This document shows, one piece after another, positions 11,915 to 20,679 of a stretch of DNA of 64,000 nt. Both the position numbers and the translations under genes were made by a program. The notes under the pieces are model-generated. The model was not told the DNA's origin. It saw nothing but the letters and a program-made list of their open reading frames with translations, and did no database searches. How positions within the stretch are numbered: the first letter of the stretch is position 1; every line of letters begins with the position of its first letter. Source of the DNA: Grifola frondosa (lineage: Eukaryota > Basidiomycota > Agaricomycetes > Polyporales > Grifolaceae). The stretch covers positions 1,054,001 to 1,118,000 of the forward strand of contig LUGG01000003.1 of NCBI GenBank assembly GCA_001683735.1, given 5' to 3'.

Positions 11915-12565
11915 CATTCCATGAAACTGGTGATGCGAATAACGGGGGCGACTTTGAGTTTATGATATCTATGAGACGTTCTTTCAATACGCCTACGGTT
12001 CGTTTGGTAAGTTCGCGGACTCAATAATGCACTTTCGAGGTTATTTGCGCTCCCCATGATCGACGGCATTTCCAAAGCTTATCACTGAAATGCACCGCAT
12101 GTTGTGTCTTTGTTTGTTGTGAGTAGCTCCGCATACAAGCATACCTCCACGCGTAGTAACTGACCGTACTGTATCGCCTTCCAGGATTTGGAGAGCTCGG
12201 CGTTGCTGGCCTCGTCGCGGGATGTCACGGCCTTCCCATGTACTACGGGATGGGCCTGTTGCACTTGTGCTTTCCCCTTCCTTGTCACTTCAACTGATGC
12301 TCCCTATGCGCTCGTGTGGGATGGTCGCATCGGACAAGTGCATGCTAGTACACGCGTCCTAGAATATCTTTGATACTGCGGAACGTCTCCTTCTCGCAGT
12401 GGGGCAGCCAACGGACTTACAGCCGATCTTGGAGGCGTGTGCGGCACTGGAAGTAAGAAGGTTTGGCGGTCGAGCGGGTTCTGGAGAATCCTGTATTCTG
12501 TCTGCTTAATTTCTACAAAGCCGTAGTCATCGATGAAAATAAAGAGACAATGTGGGTCACCAGAC
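11915..12565 (+). pseudogene. Remnant resembling an adenylation (NRPS-like) domain, arm A copy
   Basis: Plus-strand fragments in shifting frames: ETFFQYAYGSFGKFADSI, YYGMGLLHLCFPL, DTAERLLLAVGQPTDLQPIL, FYKAVVIDENKE. The corresponding arm B sequence is longer and suggests the N-terminal part of an adenylate-forming enzyme. Multiple stops and frame changes show it is not functional. The family assignment is a weak inference from motif order. Confidence 0.35.
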
Positions 12566-12821
12566 AATCGACATAGAAGTTGCGCTGCCGTTGAATGCAC
12601 CCAAGCTCACAAAGGCAGACGTGGGAAGTGGTTAATGGCATAAAGACCATCAGGCTTCTTACATTCTAAACTCCATGTCCCAGCCGTCTGGTAATGTCAT
12701 AAATCATGCTTTGACCGGACTTCATTAATCATTGGTTCCAATGTTCTGCAATTTTTTTCTTTTTTTTTGGCAAGAAAAGTAAAACAGTTGTGTGAGGAAA
12801 AGGACATCGACAATTCAGATA

Positions 12822-12904
12822 TGCATTAAGGGGGAATTGAACCCCCGGCGGGTCGAAGTTATACAACATGGCAACGACCCAGGTTACCACTACCCCATTA
12901 ATGC
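12822..12904 (-). tRNA. tRNA-Gly(GCC) with 12-nt intron
   Basis: Minus strand: acceptor GCATTAA/TTAATGC, D stem GGGT/ACCT around AGTGGTA, anticodon stem GGTCG/CGACC, anticodon GCC at 12872-12870, T arm GGGGG-TTCAATT-CCCCC, discriminator A. Intron 12857-12868 follows position 37. A second copy lies at 45868-45958. Confidence 0.88.
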
Positions 12905-13211
12905 GCAAGAAGAGTAGATATTTAAATTATACAAAGACAATTTACCCTACGAAATCGTAGATCGCCCTGAACCACAGTTTTTGGGTGAATCGAGTGCTTG
13001 AAAGATCATCTTTAGCTCTGGCATAATCTAGCTTGGACATCGGGCGACATTGGGCTAGCATAGTACTTAGCCAGCAGGCGATCTGTCATTCTCTGCGAGG
13101 CACCAGGACCTGGGACCTGAGACCTGTCGAACCGCTGCAAATGCGGTACGAACAATGTCAAACATGTCGACCCCTTGCATGCGCCCTGGCTTGACATATA
13201 GCCTCTCGACT

Positions 13212-13218
13212 TATAAAA
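13212..13218 (+). promoter_or_regulatory. TATA box of WSC-domain gene
   Basis: TATAAAA, about 60 nt upstream of the ATG at 13277. Confidence 0.6.
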
Positions 13219-13276
13219 GCTCCATCCAAGAATACATGTCCCTTAGATCCCCAGGTTCCCTCAGCGTTCTCTCAGC

Positions 13277-14016
13277 ATGCTCTCTCGCAAAGTCCTTTCG
13301 TTTCTCATGGCTCTTGCGGTCAGCAAGAGTTATGCCGCGCCACCATGCAACAGCAGCAGGCCGGTCGCTTTGTGCGCCGAATGGATTCGCCCGTATTCAG
13401 ATAACGCCTATTGGTGGGAGAACATCTGCGAATTCAACTCATCGTCCAATGCGCTTATAGCCGACAACGTAGAATTCTACGATGGAGCTACCGGATGGTA
13501 AGTATGCATGCGTTCCTGAACAGGCGTAGCTGACATTTTATTTGGTTTTAGCAACACACCGAGTCTGTACACCGCCACTTGCTGTGCAGAGTTTGCTGGT
13601 AAGAGGGTGCATTCTTCAGGATGCGGAACATTCACCGTTTCGCAGGCTGTGCCGATGGAGTGGACTGCGACGGTCCTGAGACCGCTCTTCCCCCTGCCCA
13701 AACGAACCCGGAGTTGCCTACGGGATGGACCACCGCTGTCGCCTGCGCAGTTGACGACGCAGCACGGGTCCTGTCGGACGTCATCGTTACCTACTATCCC
13801 GGCAACACCCCGTACAACTGCGTCACTCTTTGTGCGTCGAAGGGCTACGCCTTCGCCGGTGTGGAGTACAGCGACGAATGCTACTGCGGCACCGGATATG
13901 CCGGCGGGGTCGTACCTGTTTCTGCGAATGTCTCCGACTGCGACATGCGCTGCTCTGGCGGATACTATTTCAATTGCGGAGGTTCGTGGAGAATGCAGAT
14001 CTACACTTCTACTTGA
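13277..14016 (+). CDS. Secreted WSC-domain protein
   Basis: Small secreted cysteine-rich protein. Exons 13277-13497, 13552-13598 and 13646-14016 join in frame. MLSRKVLSFLMALAVSKSYA is a signal peptide. The mature part has an N-terminal Cys-rich region (CAEWIRPY, ENICEF, ATCCAEFAGCADGVDC) and a C-terminal WSC domain: YNCVTLCASKGYAFAGVEYS, DECYCG, DCDMRCSGG, FNCGGSWRMQIYTST. WSC domains bind beta-glucan or xylan and occur in cell-wall sensors, chitin- and glucan-active enzymes and extracellular proteins. Here there is no membrane anchor or catalytic domain, so it is probably an extracellular carbohydrate-binding protein. No frame break. Confidence 0.85.
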
Positions 14017-14281
14017 GAATGGAATGAGGTTCTCGTTATGAGAACGCGCGTCGTAAGGTTCTTGGGACAATGGATGTTGTGAATATATAAGTACTGAATA
14101 CGAACATTATTTGAAGTTAGACTGAGCCCGAGCTGCCTCAGAGGTCGAAATGACAATATTAATGCGGCTGTAGTAGCAGTCTTAACCGTGATAAAGAAAT
14201 CAAATAACACCTTGAGCATCGAAAACGGTGGCACCGTTGTCGGAGAAGTCCGAAAGGGAAGAACGGAAGCGCTCATAGCTA

Positions 14282-14290
14282 CGAACCTTT
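14282..14290. repeat. Left target-site duplication (9 bp)
   Basis: CGAACCTTT, repeated at 15157-15165 directly outside the other end of the transposon. Confidence 0.88.
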
Positions 14291-14300
14291 TAGTCTCGAA

Positions 14301-14438
14301 ACCAGACGGTATACATAGAGAACTGCGCTAGGGAAAGTGGCTGCGCCACCGAGAGCCACCGGAATAATCCGCGCGTCACTTCGGAGTTGGGATCGGAGAG
14401 CGAAAAACACCAGCACAGTTCTATGTATACCGTCTGGT
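14301..14438. repeat. Hairpin in left TIR of the transposon
   Basis: Arm ACCAGACGGTATACATAG at 14301-14318 pairs perfectly with CTATGTATACCGTCTGGT at 14421-14438; pairing extends past a 2-nt bulge to AACTG/CAGTT. Loop about 90 nt. Confidence 0.85.
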
Positions 14439-15070
14439 GACTTTCGTATAGAGGGGGGGGGATACCCCATTTTTGGAATGTGACGCCTGTGACTGACGCG
14501 TTACCTCACGCATCCGAAACGGTCTTGCGCGATTTGCGTTCGGTCTCTACCTTGCTCGACTTTGAGTTGTGTGCGCTGCAGCTATCTCCGCAATGTCGTA
14601 TTCTTTTTGTGCTGTCATAATGATACCAGCATCTGCCCCACAAGAGCTATGTCCGCCTCAACATCTACTCAGTGAGACCGGCCAAGCTTATCTTCTGCTG
14701 CAAACTCGGCCCCGACAGATTCCTACAGCCAGCAGGACATCAAGAACGCTGCGACACTTCAGACGGTGCGAGAAAGTGTCGAAGTCACACATGTACAAGT
14801 CTAGCGAGGTGCTGCTGGTCAGTGTGATTCTCATTGAGCTCTTCATCAGTGGAGGTTTCTTGGTTTTCAGTCCGGGTCATTGAGCACATCGTCGTCGGGT
14901 ATGTTGCCGCAGTTGAGGGAGGAAAGTAAGTTTAAAATCCAACATTGTGTGCAGAGATTTTAGTTGTTAAATACAAGTGAGGAGACGACGCGATGCGACG
15001 CGCGAGTCGCGTCGGTTTCACATGAGCGTGACAAATTTGGGGTATCCCCCCCCCCCTCTATACGAAAGTC

Positions 15071-15146
15071 ACCAGACGTTCTACCCGGGTCAGTGTTCGT
15101 GTTTTTCGCTCTCCGATTGGGGGTCCGACCGGGTAGAACGGCTGGT
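15071..15146. repeat. Hairpin in right TIR of the transposon
   Basis: Arm ACCAGACGTTCTACCCGG at 15071-15088 pairs with CCGGGTAGAACGGCTGGT ending at 15146, with one mismatch and one bulged base beyond. The stem begins like the left hairpin (ACCAGACG) and then has a different but again self-complementary sequence. Confidence 0.8.
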
Positions 15147-15156
15147 TCCGAGACTA

Positions 15157-15165
15157 CGAACCTTT
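15157..15165. repeat. Right target-site duplication (9 bp)
   Basis: CGAACCTTT; copy of 14282-14290. Confidence 0.88.
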
Positions 15166-15178
15166 GCGTTTACACAAG

Positions 15179-16014
15179 ATGGCTACCACTATTCGCAACG
15201 CCAAATCTGGGAGCGAATGGACACAAAACGAGCTAGATGCTTATAACATATCTTTCTCTTTCCAAGACTCTGCCACATTCTTTGGCACTCCAGCTCTACC
15301 TGACCCCGGCGTCGACCCTGAGGTTCTTACAGTCGAATCTGCCGACGATACCACAGACCAGCAGAATTATGAACTACTCACTCACATGAATTTTGCAATG
15401 ATGCCTGCGGAAGCGGAGGACTCGGCCATCGATGATTTCACGGTCGTCCTCTTGAAGAATCTAGGATTATATTCGCCGTCCTCGTATTGTGCGAACCCGA
15501 AAGGAGATACGACTCCTTATATGCGGCGAGTTTAAATATGTCAAAGCCGATGTTTGCATCATCGACAGGAGCACAAATGATATCATTCTTCTCGTCCAGG
15601 ACCACAAACGTCTTGGTGGCCAGAATGATACGTACGGTCAGCTCGTGGCGGAGGCCGTAGCAGCCTATCAAGATATTAATGCACGTCGATCAGCCTCCGG
15701 ACTTGAAACTTTGGAGTCCAAGGTGCGATTTTTTTAATTTTCCACGCTGATAGTGTTCCGACGGCGTGGACGACAAGGTGATGCCTGGCATCATCATAAT
15801 TGGCACATTCCCCAGTTTCTTCAAAATTCCTATCACAAAGGAGCTCGCAGAATGTGTACAGCGCGGGATGTATCCGGAAAATCCTACTGTTGTGCTCGGG
15901 CATGTTCCCGACATACCAAGACCTCACCGCAAGTGGAGCGAAGGCATGATACCTCTGGATAACAGACGTATCATTCTCCAATGTTTCGAGGCGTTCAAGC
16001 AATTCGTGGTGTAG
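15179..16014 (+). CDS. Conserved fungal protein of unknown function, possible PD-(D/E)XK-like fold
   Basis: Begins MATTIRNAKSGSEWTQNELD; N-terminal half ends VVLLKNLGLYSP. The second half, in another frame, reads RTRKEIRLLICGEFKYVKAD, then CIIDRSTNDIILLVQDHKRL, AQLVAEAVAAYQ-like segment, and after a 54-nt intron (about 15724-15777) VMPGIIIIGTFPSFFKIPI and PLDNRRIILQCFEAFKQFVV before TAG. The pattern E-x-K..KADV, then LLVQ-x-x-K, is reminiscent of restriction-endonuclease-like folds and of a large family of hypothetical proteins in Agaricomycetes; this is inference. A frame change near 15471-15482 breaks the ORF (TAA at about 15534 in frame 0). The start codon is only 13 nt from the transposon's target duplication, so the 5' UTR/promoter is probably replaced by the element. 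Confidence 0.55.
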
Positions 16015-16356
16015 TTGTAGGTCCACCAGCGCTCTCTCTTATGGAGCCATCTAATGCTCCGTAGCCCTTTCTTATACGTGAAGGCAGTTAGATACCGAAT
16101 ATTTCAGTAAGCAGTAGAACCGCAATACACATTGTTAATACGGCGGGCTGACTTTTTACTTGCTGACGGTTCGTGTTGCATTTACGGTAGGGCCATTGCC
16201 ACGGCCACATGTCTAATATATCCGTCCTGACGAAACCGACATGAATCAGAAATTCGATTATACCATCATGCAAAGTGCGGGTATATAATACACGCTAAGA
16301 AGCAGTCCACACATTCAACAACATAACATCATAATCGCCATGAACGTCATTACCAC

Positions 16357-18579
16357 TCAAGACTTCTCCCCAGTGTCCCTGTGCGCGCGAGCCATCGCCC
16401 GCTTCTCCTTCCGCAGGCGCTCGCTCTCCCTGATCCCAAACCCATTGAGGAAGATCAGGCGCACCTCCTCCAGGCTCAGGCCCGCGGTCTCCGGGAAGCA
16501 GAACAGGCAGAAGAGCCAGCCGAGGAGACACAACCCCGCGTAGAAGCCGAACGCGCCTGCCGGCGTGATGCGGTCCATGAGCGAGAGGTACGTCGACCCG
16601 ATGAGCAGGTTCCCCGCCCAGTTCGTCGTGGTCGCCAAAGAGGTGCCGATCCCGCGCACTAGGCGCGCAAATATATGAGCATCTGATGAAGCACGGGATG
16701 AGGGAGCGGAAGGACGGACCTTCCAAGCCGAAGAGCTCGCCCTGCTGCCACGGGACGTTGCCGAGCCCCGTCGCGTACGAAGCGACGTAGAAGATCATAG
16801 CGAGCAGCACGATAGCGGACCAGGTTTTCGAATACTGCGTGCCGTTCACGAGGTTGCCGCCTGTCTTCTTGGTTAGGTCTGCACGCGATCGCGATCGTGA
16901 GCATAATTTCTTTCAGCGCATACAGGAGTGCACATGCTCACAATGGAACGCGATGCTCCCAAGGGTGAGGCCGACGATCATGCCCGGAGAAGAAAATATC
17001 ATGATCTTGCGTCGCCCGATAATGTCGATATACTTCAGCGCGAGCAGTGTGAAGATGAGATTGGTGCCGGAAATGATCAGTCCGACCGCTGTCGGTTGGT
17101 TGAAACCGATCTCTTTGAAGAGGGTCGCTGAAAGCGCGAATGGAGGAAACGTCAGGTGGGGATGCTCTTAGACACTACTGCAGGAGACATACCGCTGTAA
17201 TACATTAGCTGATTTCAAAAGTCAACGTGGGATCAATAATGCTATCAAAAATGACGAACCGTGTTGAAGCCGCACAATTGTTGGAATGCTTGTAGACCAC
17301 ATCCAACCACTGCACATGGATAGGCTGAACACCACTGCGCTCCATATAAAAAGTAAAGCTCACTCAATGCGCGACGGTTGATTGGGTTGACGATTATGGA
17401 CGAGCACCGCTGCCAAAAGGTGGTAGAATTCGCGATATCTACACTTTGCTTCACCGCTGCCGCAAGGGCTTTTACCTTCAACGTTGAGTATCAGCGACTG
17501 TTGGAGACGAAAAATAGATACGTACTTTCAGGTCCACTTGCTCCGGCGTCGCATACGCGTATATCTTCGCCATAACAGCGCACGCGGCTTCTAAATTACC
17601 ACGGCGGATCAGGATGCGTGCTGCGTATGCAATATCATTTAGCAATTTTTAAAGAGCGAAACCGACGTGCACTTACGTGACTCCGGAAGGAAGAACAAGA
17701 ACAAAAATTGCAGGCCTGCAGGCACAGCGCCGAGTCCGACCATCCACCGCCACCCACCGTGCGTGTTTTCGAACGCAGCGTCGATCGCGTATGCGATGAC
17801 TTGTCCACCGGTGATCGCGACTACATTGAGAACGACCATGCGGCCCCGCAGTCGCGTAGGAGACAACTCTTGGATGTAGAGCGGCGCGACGCACGCTGCG
17901 ACGCCCACCGCGATCCCGATGAGGAACCGCCCTCCAATCTAGCACACTAATTAATTACGATGACAAGGTGGAGGAGCAATAGCTCTCACCATGGACCACA
18001 CGGTGTGGCAGACTGCCTGGCCGATCGCACCGCCAATAAATATAACGTCGGCGATGGCGAGCACGGGTTTTCGGCCTAGAAAATCGCTCAGTACTCCCGC
18101 GACGAGTCCGCCTATCAATGCGCCTAGTGTAGTAGACGAGGTGATGAGTTCCTAGATTTATCACGGGCATTAGACCTCTGCAAAATTGTGTTGAATCATA
18201 ATAGATGAAAGTGATTCAACAGCGACTCAATTACGAGGAAGTCCTTCTTTGATTCACACAGACAGATTGAACGCAGGCGCATTACCTTTTGACCTGACGA
18301 AAGCTCTGTCGGCCCCAGGTCAGAACCAACTGTCACAAGTGTCCCGGAAATCACGCCAGTATCGTAACCTGTACAAATTTTAGTCGGCATTCAATCGAAC
18401 TAATGAACACATTTCGAACTACTCACCGAAAAGCAAACCTGAGATGCACGTGCATAACACCAAAAGCCAAACAAACCATGTTGTTCTCTCTTCTCCTTCC
18501 GCGACGACTGTAATTTCCGAAATCTCACCAGAGGCGACGAGGTCCTCCACTTCAACGTCGTAACTGGCGCTAATGCCAT
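16357..18579 (-). CDS. MFS sugar transporter (sugar-porter family)
   Basis: Twelve-helix sugar-porter-type permease of the plasma membrane. Joined exons give: MALAPVTT start (ATG at 18579), FVWLLV and GYDTGVISGTLVTVGSDLG (helix 1), GRKPVLAIADVIF-type loop, GVAACVAPLYIQELSPTRLR, GWRWMVGLGAVPAGLQFLFL, FLPESPR (PESPR signature restored by splicing), VNPINRRAL, GCGLQAFQQLCGFNT (helix 7), YIDIIGRRKIMIF, IFYVASYATGLGNVPWQQGE, and PETAGLSLEEVRLIFLNGFG near the C-terminus. These match the sugar-porter motifs; GLGNVPWQQGE resembles myo-inositol/hexose permeases, but substrate is not determined. Stop at 16359-16357. One base seems missing near 18549-18553, between VTT and EVEDLVASGE. Many short introns. 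A TATA-like TATATAAG lies upstream on the minus strand near 18775. Confidence 0.85.
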
Positions 18580-18779
18580 TTGAGTTAAAACGACCGTTTG
18601 AATTTCATAGCCAGAAGAAGTCCACACACTCTTTCTCCCCCTTCTGACGCTTCTCACCATGAGCACTATCGGATAGGCGGTCCATGTCCTGCTGAACGAT
18701 GTGCACGAAGGATTGAAAGTCCCTCGAATTGCCCGAATTTGCAGGGTGGCATTTGGGCGACCGTATGGAGGTTGAACTT

Positions 18780-19227
18780 ATATACGGCGCCCCGGACAAC
18801 GGTCCATGCAAGATCGCCTGATCAAAAATTCGGCAACTTTTTTCCAACCTTTTCCAGAATATTTCTTGGGTGTTTTACTATCTCGCCAACTCAATGCCAT
18901 CTTCGCCATCATCGGTCCGAGGTTGTTGTTACAGCCTTCAATCAGGACCAAATTTCTACAACGACGGCGATACCGCTGCCTCCAAGGTCAAATGATATTC
19001 AAGGATAACCATTGCGCTGTCTCAATAAGTATATGAGTTGATGAGCGCTGAATTCAGTCGGTGCCATCAGAGATTGAACCTTTTCGTGGCCACATGTCGG
19101 GTCATGAGATACTTCACTACAGCTTTGAACGACCATGTGAGCGTGCTGTTTGACAGGAGAATGACAGGGAACAGATAATACAACGGGCAAGACAGATACT
19201 GCGATACAACAGAAAGCAAGAGCGAAA
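18780..19227. other. Intergenic stretch, no gene recognised
   Basis: Between the transporter promoter and the 3' end of ISY1; nothing recognisable. Confidence 0.5.
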
Positions 19228-20437
19228 CTACTCGTTTCCGAAGTACTCCTCCACAAGCGCCTTCTTCCTCAAGTCGAGGAGGTATGCTCCATCTCCTCTC
19301 GCGTGGGCATCTTCGGTGGCAATAAATTTTCCGGTGACAAGAACGGAATGTATGCAGCAGTCATGCGAGCATGGGCGAGCGCAGCTTCCCCTGCTGCCTG
19401 CCCCGTTTCGTTCGTCGTGACGTGAATTGGGCTTCGGTCTTTGGGCGTTTCGACGCGTCGCCATTTACGCCATCTTCCGCCATATCGACATCCCCATCTG
19501 GCGCTTTTCGTTTCGCATCTGCAGCATGAGGTGTGGCTGATGCTTCTGATATGGTCACTGTGGCAAGGCTCTTTGAGGGCCGGGGGATTTTTGGTACAGG
19601 TTCGTCTGTTGGTAGACCAAGAACTGTACGTAGATGCGAATAGGCGTCCTCCCATTCTACATGGAATGAATGTGAGCTGTTGCAGATTGCCGCATTTCAC
19701 ATGGAGACGTACCGTCATCTTCTGCATGCACCTCAAACTCCAGCAGCTTTCCGTCTACCTCGTCGAGGTCCCCGAAGTATGTCGGACCTTGATTTGTGAA
19801 CTTCTGGTAGTAGTTCTGTACCTTGTTCTCTTCCTCCTCTTCTGTCTTCTTGCTCTGGAAGAGTTCTTTCACACCAGGTAGCTCCTTTGCGCGGCCGAAA
19901 TATCTGGGAAAAGCGAGGTGATGACGGACGTAATCCCAGGGGGAGAAGTAAGGACGTACTTGTATCCCTTGGTTCCCGGCACCTCCTTTCCATCTTCATC
20001 TACCATTGCCACATTCCGCCTATAATTTGCGCCTCCCAGTGCTACAATCTGGTTCTCCCAATGTCGCTTCTCCCGCATCAGCCGGTTGATTTCGTCGTTC
20101 AAGTCTCGGACCTCATAATCCGTTAGCCCCGCTGCACACATGCATGAGCTGCGTTAGAATGAATAGAACGCGACGCCAACGCACCGTCCTGGATCTTCGA
20201 CACCTTGCGACTGATCTCTCGCAGTATCTCTCCTCTCCACCGCTCGCAGTCGCGAAGACTCTTGCAGGCACTGGCCATACGGGGCCTACGGTCGCTTCGC
20301 GTCCCCAGTCCCAGTTCTGCCGCCTGAGCCTCGCGGAAGCGATACAGCATAGATTGCGCTTTCTCCTCATTACGAGCCTAGCAAGAGCATTCTCAGAGAC
20401 TGCAGTAAAATACGGGAAGGCTAGATATATCTACCAT
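19228..20437 (-). CDS. ISY1: Pre-mRNA-splicing factor ISY1
   Basis: Component of the Prp19-associated spliceosome complex. The ATG (20437-20435) is directly followed by an intron (20434-20378, GTAGATAT to TTGCTAG); exon 2 continues ARNEEKAQSMLYRFREAQAA, the family's conserved start. Then RPRMASACKSLRDCERWRGE, LREISRKVSKIQDG, LTDYEVRDLNDEINRLMREK, RHWENQIVALGGANYRR, GYKYFG-type region, RAKELPGVKELFQS, and a variable tail with KRKAPDGDVDMAEDG ending LLDLRKKALVEEYFGNE. A one-base deletion near 19287-19290 separates PTREEME from AYLLDLRKK. Nuclear. Recognition rests on the N-terminal 120 residues and the C-terminal EEYFG motif. Confidence 0.9.
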
Positions 20438-20679
20438 GTTTGCGCGATGATAGCGGGTCTTTGTAGAGGTGTATAGAAGTTTTAAGAGTCAACGTTAGCT
20501 TGAACGTTCTGACTTTCAGAAAGCTTACAGACGTAGGTCACGTGAGCGATCCCGTGTTGCGTGTACCCGATGCTTATAAGACTCAAGTTTTTCGTTCGTG
20601 CAGTCACGACTGAAAACCAGACTGATATACAGAATAGGAAAATCGGAATATGTTGTCGTTCTCATTAAATACACATTGT

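Larger units (their letters stand above)
8450..12565 (+). repeat. Inverted segmental duplication, arm A
   Basis: The plus strand here matches the reverse complement of 34440-39245. Shared content, in order: the last two exons of the phosphatase, the VIT1-like gene, an unidentified transcribed-looking block near 10.5-11.0 kb, and remnants resembling an adenylation domain near 11.9-12.56 kb. Homology at the outer side starts within the eighth phosphatase exon and ends about 12565. Relative to arm B, arm A keeps tRNA-Ala and lacks about 680 bp (B 35054-35736). Confidence 0.85.
14291..15156. mobile_element. 866-bp non-autonomous TIR DNA transposon, 9-bp TSD
   Basis: Outer ends are inverted: left TAGTCTCGAAACCAG, right (reverse complement) TAGTCTCGGAACCAG. 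Both ends continue through a shared block (ATCGGAGAGCGAAAAACAC) and TCTGGTGACTTTCGTATAGAG followed by a G-run of 9 (left) or 11 (right) and GATACCCCA. Left TIR about 14291-14490, right about 15010-15156. A perfect 9-bp duplication flanks it. The interior (about 14490-15010) has no transposase-like frame, so the element depends on a transposase elsewhere. A 9-bp duplication suits Mutator-like (MULE) or Merlin-like families; the superfamily is not settled by the ends. It lies between the WSC gene and the 15179 gene. Confidence 0.85.

Noticed and set aside
12822..12904. Reading this tRNA as tRNA-Ala(TGC)
   Set aside because: Taking GGGTC as the anticodon stem gives an over-short variable loop; GGTCG/CGACC gives a proper 7-nt loop with GCC.
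16282..16543. TATATAA box at 16282 and an ORF starting at 16340 on the plus strand
   Set aside because: The ORF is antisense to the last exon of the sugar transporter and shows no family motif; the TATA-like sequence is probably chance in an AT-rich 3' region.
18400..18666. 88-codon frame starting MLMVRSVRRGRKS as the transporter start
   Set aside because: The upstream part has no resemblance to the family; MALAPVTT at 18579 fits the expected N-terminus of this transporter group.
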